This document shows, in pieces, positions 9,867-20,121 of a stretch of DNA of 64,000 bases. Origin of the DNA: an uncultured Lachnospiraceae bacterium. GTDB taxonomy: Bacteria; Bacillota; Clostridia; Lachnospirales; Lachnospiraceae. Position numbers and translations under genes: made by a program. Location of the stretch: the NCBI GenBank assembly GCA_948473115.1, contig CAOKWI010000008.1, positions 1-64,000 on the forward strand, written 5' to 3'. The notes below the pieces were generated by a model that did no database searches, was not told the origin of the DNA, and saw nothing but the letters and a program-made list of their open reading frames with translations. How positions within the stretch are numbered: the first letter of the stretch is position 1; each line of letters begins with the position of its first letter.

Positions 9867-11699
9867 TTATTTCTTCATCGCTGCCCGTTTCCGCAGGGTG
9901 GGATCCAGAATCTTCTTGCGGATCCGCAGGCTGCCGGGCGTCACTTCCAGCAGTTCATCGGTATCGATGAAATCCAGGGCCTGCTCCAGGGAGAGGATCC
10001 TGGGCGGGGTCAGCCGCAGGGCCTCGTCCGCACTGGAGGAACGGGTGTTGGTGAGCTGCTTTTTCTTGCATACATTTACCTCGATATCCTCACCCCGCCC
10101 GGTCTGGCCGATGACCATGCCTGCATAGACCTTTTCCCCGGGACCGATAAAGAGGGTGCCCCGTTCCTGGGCGTTGTACAGGCCATATGTGATGGCTTCC
10201 CCCGCCTCGAAGGCGATCAGGGAACCCTGCTTCCTGTACTGGATATCTCCCTTGTAGGGGGCGTATCCGTCAAAGACCGTATTCATGATGCCGTTGCCCT
10301 TGGTGTCCGTCAGGAATTCGCCCCGGTAGCCGATGAGCCCCCTGGCGGGAATGGAGAACTCCAGGCGGGTATAGGTACCGCCGGAAATGGCGCCCATATT
10401 CCGCAGCTCACCCTTTCTCTGCCCCAGCTTCTCGATGACGGCGCCGGAAAATTCGTTTGGCACATCAATATAAGCCAGCTCCATGGGCTCGGTCCGCTTG
10501 CCGCTTTCGTCCGTATGATAGAGGACCTCGGCCTTGCTGACCGCGAACTCGTATCCCTCGCGGCGCATATTTTCAATTAACACGGAGAGATGCAGTTCTC
10601 CCCGTCCGGAAACCTTAAAGCATTCCGTGGTGTCTGTTTCCTCCACCCGGAGGGATACGTCGGTGTTCAACTCCCTGAAAAGTCTGTCGCGGATGTGCCG
10701 GCTTGTGACGTATTTTCCTTCCTGCCCTGCAAGCGGGGAATCGTTTACCATGAACTGCATGGCGATGGTGGGCTCGCTGATCTTCTGGAAAGGAATGGGA
10801 ATTACATTGTCCAATGAGCAGAGGGTGTCGCCGATATGGATATCGCTGATACCGGAGATGGCGACGATGGAGCCGATGCCTGCTTCCTTCACTTCCACTT
10901 TATTCAGTCCGTCAAATTCATAGAGCTTGCTGACTTTTACCTTTACCTGCTTGTCCGGTTCGTGGTGGTTGCAGATGATCACCTCCTGGTTGACCCTGAT
11001 CGAACCGTTATCCACCTTGCCTACGCCGATGCGCCCTACATACTCGTTATAGTCGATGGTGCTGATCAGAACCTGGGTGCCCGCGTCGGGATCCCCCTCG
11101 GGAGCGGGGATATAGTTCACAATGGTCTCAAAGAGAGGCTCCATGCTGGTACCCGTTTCTGCGGCGTCCATGGAAGCCACGCCTGTTTTGGCGGAAGCGT
11201 ACACGAAAGGACAATCCAGCTGGGCATCATCCGCATCCAGCTCCAGGAACAGCTCCAGAACCTCCTCCACCACCTCGTCGGGTCTTGCCTCAGGGCGGTC
11301 GATCTTATTGATGCAGACGATAACGGGAAGCTTTAATTCCAGCGCCTTGCGCAGCACGAACTTTGTCTGGGGCATGGCTCCCTCGAAGGCGTCCACCACC
11401 AGGATCACGCCGTTCACCATTTTCAGCACGCGCTCCACTTCACCGCCGAAATCGGCATGGCCGGGTGTGTCGATAATATTGATCTTTGTATTTTTATACA
11501 TGACTGCCGTGTTTTTGGACAGGATGGTAATGCCGCGTTCACGCTCGATATCGTTGGAGTCCATGACCCGTTCCGCCACTTCCTGGCCTTCCCGGAATAC
11601 GCCGCTCTGTTTTAAAAGCTCATCCACCAGGGTGGTCTTGCCGTGGTCTACATGGGCAATGATCGCTACATTTCTTATGTCGTCTCTTTTCTGTCTCAT
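9867..11699 (-). CDS. typA: Translational GTPase TypA/BipA
   Basis: [64 protein letters not shown]-terminal [24 protein letters not shown]. Confidence 0.97.
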   Translation of the reverse strand: MRQKRDDIRNVAIIAHVDHGKTTLVDELLKQSGVFREGQEVAERVMDSNDIERERGITILSKNTAVMYKNTKINIIDTPGHADFGGEVERVLKMVNGVILVVDAFEGAMPQTKFVLRKALELKLPVIVCINKIDRPEARPDEVVEEVLELFLELDADDAQLDCPFVYASAKTGVASMDAAETGTSMEPLFETIVNYIPAPEGDPDAGTQVLISTIDYNEYVGRIGVGKVDNGSIRVNQEVIICNHHEPDKQVKVKVSKLYEFDGLNKVEVKEAGIGSIVAISGISDIHIGDTLCSLDNVIPIPFQKISEPTIAMQFMVNDSPLAGQEGKYVTSRHIRDRLFRELNTDVSLRVEETDTTECFKVSGRGELHLSVLIENMRREGYEFAVSKAEVLYHTDESGKRTEPMELAYIDVPNEFSGAVIEKLGQRKGELRNMGAISGGTYTRLEFSIPARGLIGYRGEFLTDTKGNGIMNTVFDGYAPYKGDIQYRKQGSLIAFEAGEAITYGLYNAQERGTLFIGPGEKVYAGMVIGQTGRGEDIEVNVCKKKQLTNTRSSSADEALRLTPPRILSLEQALDFIDTDELLEVTPGSLRIRKKILDPTLRKRAAMKK

Positions 11700-11959
11700 T
11701 ATTTTCAGAATCCTTTCTGCATGGCTCATTGCAACGCAAAATTTGTCAAATCTCAAACTGCTACAGTATATCACTGATTGATGGCAAACGCAAGTCAAAA
11801 AGGTCAGTTTTTGGCGATTCACGCGGTGGGTTTTTGTTCTAAAATACGGCTGGATAATGTATAAATAGTAATAGCCATGTGCGTTCACTCTGGTGTGTGG
11901 TCTGCGCGCCGGGTGATATTACCGGAAAAATTCTTAAGGTGTAAGAAGGGAGAACAGAT

Positions 11960-12625
11960 ATGACAGATAAGGTAATTGAAAACAACCAGGTAACGGTTAT
12001 GGGAGAGATCGTAAGCGCTTTTTCCTACAGCCATGAAATCTTTGGAGAAGGCTTTTATATGGTGGATGTCAAATGTAAAAGACTGAGTGAAAGCTATGAC
12101 ATTATTCCGGTGATGGTCTCCGAGCGTCTCATCGATGTGACGGGTGATTACATGGGGGCGCTGATCTGTGTGACAGGACAGTTCCGTTCTTACAACAGAC
12201 ATGAAGAGCACAAAAACCGTCTGGTGCTGTCTGTTTTCGCAAGGGAGATCAGTTTCATCGAAGAGATGGAGGAGAGCTCGAAGACAAACCAGATTTTTCT
12301 GGACGGTTATATCTGTAAGGAGCCTGTCTACCGGAAGACACCCCTGGGAAGAGAGATCGCGGATCTGCTGCTGGCTGTGAACCGACCCTATGGGAAGTCT
12401 GATTATATACCCTGTATCTGCTGGGGAAGGAACGCGCGGTATGCCAATCAGTTTAAGGTGGGCGAGCGCTGTGCGGTATGGGGGCGCATCCAGAGCCGTG
12501 AATATATGAAGAAGCTGGACGAGGAGAATGTGGAGAAGCGGGTGGCATTCGAGGTATCCGTCAGCAAAATGGAACTCGGCGAGGGGGAGGAAATGGAGGA
12601 AAACTGCCAGGATTTGCCAAATTAA
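11960..12625 (+). CDS. ssb: Single-stranded DNA-binding protein (OB-fold, duplicated)
   Basis: DGYICKEPVYRKTPLGREIADLLLAVNRPYGKSDYIPCICWGRNA; N-terminal OB-like half. Confidence 0.8.
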   Translation: MTDKVIENNQVTVMGEIVSAFSYSHEIFGEGFYMVDVKCKRLSESYDIIPVMVSERLIDVTGDYMGALICVTGQFRSYNRHEEHKNRLVLSVFAREISFIEEMEESSKTNQIFLDGYICKEPVYRKTPLGREIADLLLAVNRPYGKSDYIPCICWGRNARYANQFKVGERCAVWGRIQSREYMKKLDEENVEKRVAFEVSVSKMELGEGEEMEENCQDLPN

Positions 12626-12671
12626 ATAGATTATGGTATAATGTCTCCAAAAAGCCGAATTGAGGTGCAGT

Positions 12672-13151
12672 ATGGCAGACGGGTTGGTAACAATTTATGC
12701 AGGTGACGGGCGGGGCAAGTCTCCCGCGGCGATCGGCAGGGCGGTGCAGGCAGCCGTGGCGGGGAAAAATGTGGTCATCATCCAGTTTTTAAAGGGAAAA
12801 GGACTGAAGGACTCTGATTTTCTGCGCAGGATGGAGCCGGAGATCAAGCTGTTCCGCTTTGAAAAGTCAGGTGAAAATTTTGAGCAGCTGCCTGAGGACA
12901 GGAAACAGGAGGAGATCAGCAATATCAGAAACGGTATGAGCTTCGCGAGAAAGGTGCTTGTCACCGGGGGATGTGACCTATTGATCCTGGATGAAGTCCT
13001 GGGGCTGATCGAAAAGAACATTATTACCGTGGAGGATCTGAGGAATTTACTGGCCTGCAGGGAGGACACCAGCGTCATCCTCACCGGCATCAGGATCAAT
13101 GACGAGATTTGCTCCCTGGCGGATGAGGTTTCCAGAATTGAGACGGTGTAA
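12672..13151 (+). CDS. CobO/BtuR-like corrinoid adenosyltransferase family P-loop protein
   Basis: GLVTIYAGDGRGKSPAAIGRAVQAAVAGKNVVIIQFLKGKG; DLLILDEVLGLIEKNII. Confidence 0.8.
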   Translation: MADGLVTIYAGDGRGKSPAAIGRAVQAAVAGKNVVIIQFLKGKGLKDSDFLRRMEPEIKLFRFEKSGENFEQLPEDRKQEEISNIRNGMSFARKVLVTGGCDLLILDEVLGLIEKNIITVEDLRNLLACREDTSVILTGIRINDEICSLADEVSRIETV

Positions 13152-13302
13152 CAGTTCAGCTATACGGCGCCGCGAAGTCAACAATGCTTCCCTTTGCATT
13201 TTTGCCAGACTTGCAGGCGGTGTCCGGCAGCGAAATATGTCATTGACAGTTCCTGGGGAAAATGCTATGATTCAAACAGGAAATGAAAATAGAGGATAAT
13301 AG

Positions 13303-13470
13303 AAGATAGAGGTTGCGTTGTTCAAGAGTAATTTTCCCAATACGGCAGGCGTAGGGGCGGGGAGATGAAAGGGGAGGACGCCGAAAGAAGAGAGAACCTG
13401 CAGATCGATTCTTGGGCATACGGTTAAGAGCCGTATGACTGTCATCCGGTATCGGATGGGGCGCTATCAG
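13303..13470 (+). promoter_or_regulatory. Lysine riboswitch (L-box) upstream of dapA
   Basis: P1 closing gatag(13305-13309)...ctatc(13464-13468); GATAGAGGTTGCG, AAGAGTAA, AAGGGGAGGACGCCGAAAG, TTGGGCATACGGTTAAGAGCCGTATGACTGTCAT. Confidence 0.88.
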
Positions 13471-13490
13471 CAGATATGAAGTTTTATCTT

Positions 13491-13513
13491 TGCCGGCGCT
13501 TCCAGCGCCGGCA
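13491..13513 (+). terminator. Hairpin after the lysine riboswitch; likely attenuator
   Basis: tgccggcgct-tcc-agcgccggca between riboswitch and dapA, followed by a T-rich stretch. Confidence 0.7.
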
Positions 13514-13577
13514 TTGTTGTCTGCATCTATCGTTGTCCATGTCTGTTGTTATCTACATCATTATGGAGGAGAAAGCT

Positions 13578-14462
13578 ATGTCAATTTTTAAGGGTGCGGG
13601 TGTAGCCATCGTTACACCGATGTATGAGAGCGGAGAAGTAAATTATGAGCAGTTCGGCAGGCTGATCGAATTTCAGATCGCGAACAAAACGGACGCCATT
13701 GTGGTCTGCGGCACCACGGGCGAGGCATCCACATTGACCCACGAGGAGCATTTGGATGTGATCCGTTACTGTGTCAAGGCAGTGGATAAAAGAGTTCCTG
13801 TCATTGCGGGAACAGGCTCCAACTGTACCGAGACCGCGGTCTATCTCTCACAGGAGGCGGAGAAGGCGGGGGCGGACGGCCTGCTGGTAGTGAGCCCCTA
13901 TTATAACAAGGCAACCCAGAACGGTCTGTATGCTCATTTTAAGACCGTTGCGGACTCTGTGAAGATTCCTGTGCTGCTTTACAACGTGCCCGGCCGGACG
14001 GGATGCAATATTCTGCCCGAGACAGTGGTGAGGCTCTGCAAGGAAGTGGAGAACATTGTGGGCGTGAAGGAGGCCAGCGGCAATATCAGCCAGATCGCTC
14101 ATCTGGCGGCCATCGCGGAGGGCTGTGTGGACATTTACTCCGGCAACGATGACCAGATCCTGCCCATCATGGCGCTGGGCGGACTGGGAGTGATCTCCGT
14201 GCTGTCAAATGTGGCGCCCGCCCAGACCCATGAGATCTGTCAGGATTTCCTGGAGGGCAGGGTGGAGGACAGCCGCCGGAAACAGCTTGCGGCATTGGAT
14301 CTGTGCAGCGCGCTGTTCTGCGAGGTGAACCCTATTCCCGTAAAGAAGGCGCTGAACCTGATGGGCATGGAGGCAGGTCCCCTGAGAATGCCGCTGACCG
14401 AGATGGAGCCTGCCAATGCGGAGAAACTGGAGAAAGCAATGAAGGCATACGGGATAGTGTGA
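13578..14462 (+). CDS. dapA: 4-hydroxy-tetrahydrodipicolinate synthase
   Basis: GAGVAIVTPMYESGEVNYEQF, VVCGTTGEASTLTHEEH, VVSPYYNKATQNGLYAHF, LYNVPGRTGCNI, GVKEASGN. Confidence 0.97.
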   Translation: MSIFKGAGVAIVTPMYESGEVNYEQFGRLIEFQIANKTDAIVVCGTTGEASTLTHEEHLDVIRYCVKAVDKRVPVIAGTGSNCTETAVYLSQEAEKAGADGLLVVSPYYNKATQNGLYAHFKTVADSVKIPVLLYNVPGRTGCNILPETVVRLCKEVENIVGVKEASGNISQIAHLAAIAEGCVDIYSGNDDQILPIMALGGLGVISVLSNVAPAQTHEICQDFLEGRVEDSRRKQLAALDLCSALFCEVNPIPVKKALNLMGMEAGPLRMPLTEMEPANAEKLEKAMKAYGIV

Positions 14463-14531
14463 AGAGTGCCGCGGCATGGAGGTTGGTTTGAGAAGCGCGA
14501 GAAGAGAGACAAAGGGGGCAAGGATACAGCG

Positions 14532-15314
14532 ATGACGAGAATCATTATGAATGGATGCAACGGGAAAATGGGACAGGTGATCAGCAGCCTGGCGGCGGAA
14601 GATGACGGGGTCGTGCTGGCGGCCGGCGTTGACGCCAGGGATGACGGACATAATCCCTATCCGGTATTTACGGATATTGACGACTGCGATATTGAGGCGG
14701 ACTGCCTCATCGACTTTTCCACCGCTTCCGCAGTAGATAAAATGCTGGAATACTGTGTGAAAAGAAAGCTGCCCTGTGTGCTCTGCACCACAGGCTTGAG
14801 TGAACAGCAGCTGCAGAAGGTGAAGGAGGCCTCCGGACAGATTCCGGTGCTGCGCTCCGCCAATATGTCCCTGGGCATCAACCTGCTGCTCAAGATATTG
14901 AGGGAGGCCGCGGAGGTGCTTGCGCCTGCGGGCTTTGACATAGAGATCCTGGAAAAGCACCATAACCTGAAACTGGATGCACCCAGCGGAACCGCGCTGG
15001 CGCTTGCGGATTCCATCAATGACAGCCTGGGCAGCGAATACGGGTATGTCTATGACAGGAGCGCCCGCAGGGAGAAACGTCCCCGGAAGGAGATCGGCAT
15101 CAGCGCTGTGAGGGGAGGCACCATCGTGGGGGAACATGATGTGTTTTTCGCGGGACCTGACGAGGTGATCACCTTTTCCCACACAGCTTATTCCAAAGGG
15201 GTGTTTGCAAAGGGAGCGGTTCAGGCGGCTAAATTCCTGGCGGGAAGGACCCCGGGCATGTACGATATGAGCAACGTGATTGACGCCGCGCAGGGGGATG
15301 ACGATGGACGATAA
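14532..15314 (+). CDS. dapB: 4-hydroxy-tetrahydrodipicolinate reductase
   Basis: TRIIMNGCNGKMGQVI, LIDFSTASAV, CVLCTTGLS, EKHHNLKLDAPSGTALALAD. Confidence 0.96.
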   Translation: MTRIIMNGCNGKMGQVISSLAAEDDGVVLAAGVDARDDGHNPYPVFTDIDDCDIEADCLIDFSTASAVDKMLEYCVKRKLPCVLCTTGLSEQQLQKVKEASGQIPVLRSANMSLGINLLLKILREAAEVLAPAGFDIEILEKHHNLKLDAPSGTALALADSINDSLGSEYGYVYDRSARREKRPRKEIGISAVRGGTIVGEHDVFFAGPDEVITFSHTAYSKGVFAKGAVQAAKFLAGRTPGMYDMSNVIDAAQGDDDGR

Positions 15315-17253
15315 AGAACGCACAGTGTTGAAGGCAATGGCGAAGCAGTATAAAAATATTGCGGCGGCTTCCACGGAGATCATCAATCTGCAGTCCATCA
15401 TGAACCTGCCCAAGGGAACGGAGCATTTCCTGACGGATATCCATGGGGAATACGAGCAGTTTAACCATGTGCTTAAGAACGGCTCCGGTTCCATCCGCAG
15501 GAAGATCGACGAGGAATTCGGGAGCACCATCAGCACAAAAGACAAGAAGAGCCTCGCCACACTGATTTATTACCCCGAGGAGAAGGTGGAGATCGCCCAG
15601 CATGAGGAGGAATATATCGAAGACTGGTACAAGATTTCCCTTCACCGTCTGGTGCAGATGATCAAGCGTGTCTCATCCAAATACACCCGTTCCAAGGTGC
15701 GGAAAGCGCTGCCTCAGGACTTTGCCTATGTGATAGAGGAGCTGATCACGGAAAAGGAAGAGATCCAGGACAAGGAAGCCTATTACAATGAGATCATCCA
15801 CACCATCATCCGGATCGGCAGGGCCCCCCAGTTTATCGTTGCGCTGAGTCACCTGATCCAGCGTCTTGTCATTGACCATCTCCACATTGTGGGGGATATC
15901 TATGACAGGGGACCCGGTCCCCATATCATTATGGATACGCTGTGTGCCTACCATTCCGTGGATGTTCAGTGGGGCAATCATGATATGGTATGGATGGGGG
16001 CGGCCAGCGGCCATCTGGCCTGTATCGCCAATGTAGTGCGGATGGCGGCAAAATACGGGAATCTTGCCACCATAGAGGACGGCTACGGCATTAACCTGCT
16101 GCCGTTGGCTACCTTTGTCCTGGAAACTTATGCGGAGACTGACTGTGACCTGTTTTCCATCCGCTATAATACGGACTATAACACCAAGGATTTGAGCCTG
16201 GATACCAAAATGCATAAGGCCATGACCATCATCCAGTTCAAGCTGGAGGGACAGCTGATCATGCGTCATCCCGAGTTTGACATGGACAACCGGCTGCTGC
16301 TGGACAAGATCGATTATGAAAAGGGGACGGTCAGCATAGACGGCAGGGATTATCCCATGAAGGATCTGGACTTTCCCACCGTTGACAGGGAGAAGCCCTA
16401 CGAACTGAGCGAGGAGGAGGCCAAGGTCATGGCCCGCCTGCAGCAGGCGTTCATGAAGTGTGAAAAGCTGCAGCGCCATGTCCGTTTCCTCTATGCAAAG
16501 GGGGGCATTTACAAGATCTATAACGGCAATCTGCTGTATCACGGCTGTATGCCCATGAATCCGGACGGAAGCTTTGCATCCGTGGAAATTTACGGAAAGA
16601 AATACAGAGGCAAGGCGTTGTACGATATCCTGGAATATTACGCCAGGAGAGGCTATTATGCAAAGGAGCCTTCGGAGCGTGCCGCAGGCCAGGATATGAT
16701 GTGGTACATATGGGCCGGAAAGGGATCGCCGGTATTCGGAAAGGCCAAGATGGCCACCTTTGAATCCTATTTCGTGGAGGAGCCGGATGCCCACAAGGAG
16801 AAGAAGAACAGCTATTACCAGCTACTGGAACAGGAGGAGACGGTAAACCGGATTCTGGAGGAATTTGGGCTGGACACCAAAGAGGGGCATATTGTAAACG
16901 GCCATGTGCCGGTGGAGCAGATCCACGGGGAATCGCCCATCAAGTGCGGCGGCAAGCTGCTGATCATTGACGGCGGATTTTCCAAGGCGTACCAGAAAAA
17001 GACAGGGATCGCAGGATACACGCTGGTATGTAATTCCCGTGGAATGAGACTGGTTGCCCATGAGCCCTTTGAATCCACCGAGGCGGCGATCCAGAAGGAG
17101 TCCGACATTTTTTCCGATTCCATGGATGTGGAGACATTTCCCCGCAGGAAGCTTGTGGCGGATACAGATATCGGCAGTGAACTCCGGGAGAGCATCTATT
17201 ACCTGGAAGAATTGCTGGAAGCATATCGGGACGGTACGATCATGGAACAATAA
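15304..17253 (+). CDS. fbp: Fructose-1,6-bisphosphatase class III
   Basis: HFLTDIHGEYEQFNHVLKNGSG, DIYDRGPGPHIIMD, WGNHDMVWMGAA, INGHVPVE-like VNGHVPVEQIHGESPIKCGG. Confidence 0.97.
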   Translation: MDDKERTVLKAMAKQYKNIAAASTEIINLQSIMNLPKGTEHFLTDIHGEYEQFNHVLKNGSGSIRRKIDEEFGSTISTKDKKSLATLIYYPEEKVEIAQHEEEYIEDWYKISLHRLVQMIKRVSSKYTRSKVRKALPQDFAYVIEELITEKEEIQDKEAYYNEIIHTIIRIGRAPQFIVALSHLIQRLVIDHLHIVGDIYDRGPGPHIIMDTLCAYHSVDVQWGNHDMVWMGAASGHLACIANVVRMAAKYGNLATIEDGYGINLLPLATFVLETYAETDCDLFSIRYNTDYNTKDLSLDTKMHKAMTIIQFKLEGQLIMRHPEFDMDNRLLLDKIDYEKGTVSIDGRDYPMKDLDFPTVDREKPYELSEEEAKVMARLQQAFMKCEKLQRHVRFLYAKGGIYKIYNGNLLYHGCMPMNPDGSFASVEIYGKKYRGKALYDILEYYARRGYYAKEPSERAAGQDMMWYIWAGKGSPVFGKAKMATFESYFVEEPDAHKEKKNSYYQLLEQEETVNRILEEFGLDTKEGHIVNGHVPVEQIHGESPIKCGGKLLIIDGGFSKAYQKKTGIAGYTLVCNSRGMRLVAHEPFESTEAAIQKESDIFSDSMDVETFPRRKLVADTDIGSELRESIYYLEELLEAYRDGTIMEQ

Positions 17254-17280
17254 TGTGTTAATATGGCAACGAAATGAAAG

Positions 17281-17320
17281 CCGGAAGCTCATAGGGAATC
17301 CCTGCGAGCTTCCGCTGTTT
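17281..17320 (+). terminator. Terminator after fbp
   Basis: cggaagctc...gagcttccg stem followed by ctgtttta. Confidence 0.65.
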
Positions 17321-17344
17321 TAAGATAATTGTATCAGGGCTTCC

Positions 17345-18004
17345 TTATTGGCCTGCTGCGCCATTGGAGGTGCCGCCGTTAACGCCGGTGCCGGAACCGG
17401 TTGTGGTGCCTGTACCAGAGCCGGTTACAGTGCCTGTTCCGGTACCTGTCGTTGAGCCGGTACCTGTCGTTGAGCCGGTACCTGTCGTTGAGCCGGTACC
17501 TGTCGCTGAGCCGGTGCCTGTACCAGAGCCTGAATTGCCGTTAGTGCCGGTATTATTGCCAGTGTTCATGCCGCTGCCGTTGTTGTTGGTGGAATTGTTG
17601 CCGTCGCCAATGATATCATTGGTGAGGTCTGCCGCTCCGTCAGCCACGTCATCTAATACATTGGTAATGGTGTTGCCGGCATCGTCCAGGATAGAACTGT
17701 TATCCCCGGCGGTGGCACCGCCGGTTCCGGTGATGCCGTTGCTGTCGCTGTTTGTGCCATTACCGTCTGTGGTTCCGCTATTATTTCCCGTGGTGGTTCC
17801 GTTTGTATTGCTGCCGTTGCCGGCACCGCTTTCGGTGCCGGCGCCTGACGAGGAACCGTTTCCGGCCATACTGCCGGAATTGCCTGAATTCTTATTGCCG
17901 CAGGATGTGGCAACACACAAAAAGGCAAGCGCCAGACTGAGCACAAGGAGCTTATTAGCTCCTCGGAACTTCTGAGTTCCGTTCAGATGATTTGATTTTT
18001 TCAT
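17345..18004 (-). CDS. Low-complexity Gly/Thr/Ser/Asn-rich putative lipoprotein
   Basis: MKKSNHLNG...LLVLSLALAFLCVATSCGNK signal/lipobox-like region, then (GTGSTT)n; ggagg RBS upstream of 18004. Confidence 0.75.
   Translation of the reverse strand: MKKSNHLNGTQKFRGANKLLVLSLALAFLCVATSCGNKNSGNSGSMAGNGSSSGAGTESGAGNGSNTNGTTTGNNSGTTDGNGTNSDSNGITGTGGATAGDNSSILDDAGNTITNVLDDVADGAADLTNDIIGDGNNSTNNNGSGMNTGNNTGTNGNSGSGTGTGSATGTGSTTGTGSTTGTGSTTGTGTGTVTGSGTGTTTGSGTGVNGGTSNGAAGQ
17445..17515 (-). repeat. 18-bp in-frame tandem repeat encoding GTGSTT
   Basis: gagccggtacctgtcgtt repeated in tandem, last unit diverged. Confidence 0.88.
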
Positions 18005-18194
18005 ATTTTCCTCCATTCTGCTGTTAATGATAAGCATTAAAATCAACGCAATATGGTCCTTATATTGGGTGATTTGTGAGTAGTATGTGAAGGGAAGAAA
18101 AAAATATGCATTCCTGATCAGAGCCAGATCGTGTCAATGTACAATGTGAATTAGAAAATGAAATTTAAGAAATGAAAACAAAGAAAATGAAATC

Positions 18195-18250
18195 ATAGGA
18201 AATGCAAATATAGGAAATGTAAATATAGGAAATGTAAATATAGGAAATGT
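18195..18250. repeat. 15-bp tandem repeat, AT-rich, intergenic
   Basis: (aaatataggaaatgt) ~3.5 copies with flanking degenerate aggaaatg units. Confidence 0.88.
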
Positions 18251-18446
18251 AACAAAAAAACCAAACATAAGAAATGACAATATATACTGCTTAACGATTT
18301 CACTTGCCGCGAAACCAGACTGCATAACGCTGGCTGGTTGAATCGCATGATTACATTAGGCAATATTCAGCGTTATGCAGTATAACAAATGAAAATGCAG
18401 TAAATGCAAATATAGTTTGAATAGTAAAGAGAGGAACAGGTAAATT

Positions 18447-19223
18447 TTGGAATTCAGACCATGTATCGACATTCATAACGGAAAGGTAAAACAGATTGTA
18501 GGCGGAAGTCTCAGGGATGCAGGAAACCGTGCAGAGGAAAATTTTGTGGCACAGCAGGATGCGGCTTATTTTGCAGGGTTATACCGGAATGCGGAACTTA
18601 AGGGCGGCCATATTATCCTGTTGAACGCACAGGACAGTGATTATTACGAGGCATCCAGGCAGCAGGCGCTTTCGGCATTGAAGGCCTATCCGGGGGGGCT
18701 TCAGGTGGGGGGAGGCATCACGCCGGACAATGCAGGGGAATATCTGCGGGCCGGCGCCTCCCATGTGATCGTCACTTCCTATGTATTCCGGAACGGCAGG
18801 ATCCATTATGACAGACTGAGGAAAATGACGGAGGCTGTGGGGAAGGAGCATCTGGTGCTGGACGTCAGCTGCAGGAGGACGGAGGAGGGATACCGGGTGG
18901 TGACGGACCGCTGGCAGAAGATGACGGAGGAGAAGATGGATCCTGGACTGTTGGACAGGCTTTCGGACTATTGTGACGAATTCCTGGTCCATGCGGTGGA
19001 TGTGGAGGGCAAGGCCGGGGGGATCGAACAGGAACTCGCCGCCATGCTTGGACAGTGGGGAAAGAAGCCGGTGACTTACGCGGGAGGGGTGCACTGCTAT
19101 GACGATCTGAGACAGCTGCGCGAGTATGGAAAGAACTGTCTGAATGTGACTATCGGAAGCGCCCTGGATCTGTTCGGGGGGACTATGGAATGGCAAAAAG
19201 TGGTGGAAATATGCCGTTCATAG
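18447..19223 (+). CDS. HisA-like phosphoribosylformimino-AICAR ribotide isomerase, resembling the eukaryotic-type subfamily
   Basis: MEFRPCIDIHNGKVKQIVGG...LKGGHIILLNAQDS...GGLQVGGGITPDNAGEYLRAGASHVIVTSYVF; TTG start after gagaggaacagg. Confidence 0.82.
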   Translation: MEFRPCIDIHNGKVKQIVGGSLRDAGNRAEENFVAQQDAAYFAGLYRNAELKGGHIILLNAQDSDYYEASRQQALSALKAYPGGLQVGGGITPDNAGEYLRAGASHVIVTSYVFRNGRIHYDRLRKMTEAVGKEHLVLDVSCRRTEEGYRVVTDRWQKMTEEKMDPGLLDRLSDYCDEFLVHAVDVEGKAGGIEQELAAMLGQWGKKPVTYAGGVHCYDDLRQLREYGKNCLNVTIGSALDLFGGTMEWQKVVEICRS

Positions 19224-19353
19224 CACGGTTTACTTGTTAAAATGCACAACCATTTCACAATATTTTAGAAAATTGTTACAAAAATATGAACTTATCATTG
19301 ATGTAAAAGTCTTCTTATGGTAAAATGGAGTAGTTTACCGGAGGTGACTTCTT

Positions 19354-20079
19354 ATGGCAAGAAAAAGGCATAAGCGGAAAAACAGCCATGTTGTGCTTGT
19401 CACATCAGATGCTGTTGACGCAAAGCTGAAGCAGTTCCGTATCCGGCCCTGGATATTACAGACGGTCATAGTGATCTTCTGCGTGCTGTGTGGTACGGCG
19501 ATAGGATATCTGTTCTATGAGACAGAGGACCGGCTTCAGGAAACTACCAGATCTGCTTCCGAGGTACAACAGCTGGAAGCGGAGAATCAGGAACTGGCAG
19601 CCAGGAATGCGGAACTGGAGCTCCAGCTGGCGGCACAGAATGAAAAGATACAGATCCTCAGCGACACTGTAAACCAGAAGGTGCAGAGTGAAACAGAGCT
19701 GGCGGCGCAGCTGGAAAGGCAGACTACTCCTACCGAATTTCCGCTGACCGGCTCGGCCACGATGGAGGAGATTGCAGAGGGGGATCCGATGTGTGTCTTC
19801 ACGGCGGCATCCGGGACAATGGCAGTGGCAACTGCCAACGGAACCGTGATCGCAGTGAACGATGATGCGGAGTACGGACACAATATCTGGGTGGATCATG
19901 GAAACGGCTACATCACCATATACCGCAATCAGGGGGATGCAATGGTGAAGCAGGGAGAGACGGTGAAACAGGGGGCGACGCTTTTCCTGATCGGGGAAGA
20001 AAACAATAAGCTTGGTTACCAGATGATGAGGGATAACGAATATATCGATCCTATGGAAATGCTCACGATCAGCGGGTAG
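19354..20079 (+). CDS. M23/LytM-fold protein with TM anchor and coiled coil; catalytic motifs appear lost
   Basis: TM segment, coiled coil EVQQLEAENQELAARNAELELQ, then GTVIAVNDDAEYGHNIWVDHGNGYITIYRNQG...; no HxGxD or HxH. Confidence 0.8.
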   Translation: MARKRHKRKNSHVVLVTSDAVDAKLKQFRIRPWILQTVIVIFCVLCGTAIGYLFYETEDRLQETTRSASEVQQLEAENQELAARNAELELQLAAQNEKIQILSDTVNQKVQSETELAAQLERQTTPTEFPLTGSATMEEIAEGDPMCVFTAASGTMAVATANGTVIAVNDDAEYGHNIWVDHGNGYITIYRNQGDAMVKQGETVKQGATLFLIGEENNKLGYQMMRDNEYIDPMEMLTISG

Positions 20080-20121
20080 GAGAGGTATATAAATATAAAT
20101 GTTATAAGATGGAGGATAGAA

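Noticed and set aside
14205-15560. 451-aa minus-strand ORF across dapA/dapB/fbp
   Set aside because: Lies opposite three well-supported genes; codon-bias shadow.
15673-16794. 373-aa minus-strand ORF opposite fbp
   Set aside because: Shadow ORF without recognisable motifs.
17364-17975. 203-aa plus-strand ORF (VPVPEPVTVPVPVPVVEPVP...)
   Set aside because: Mirror of the GTGSTT-repeat lipoprotein gene; the minus-strand frame has signal/lipobox and RBS.
18195-18250. Mini CRISPR or direct-repeat array
   Set aside because: 15-bp unit without spacers; simple tandem repeat.
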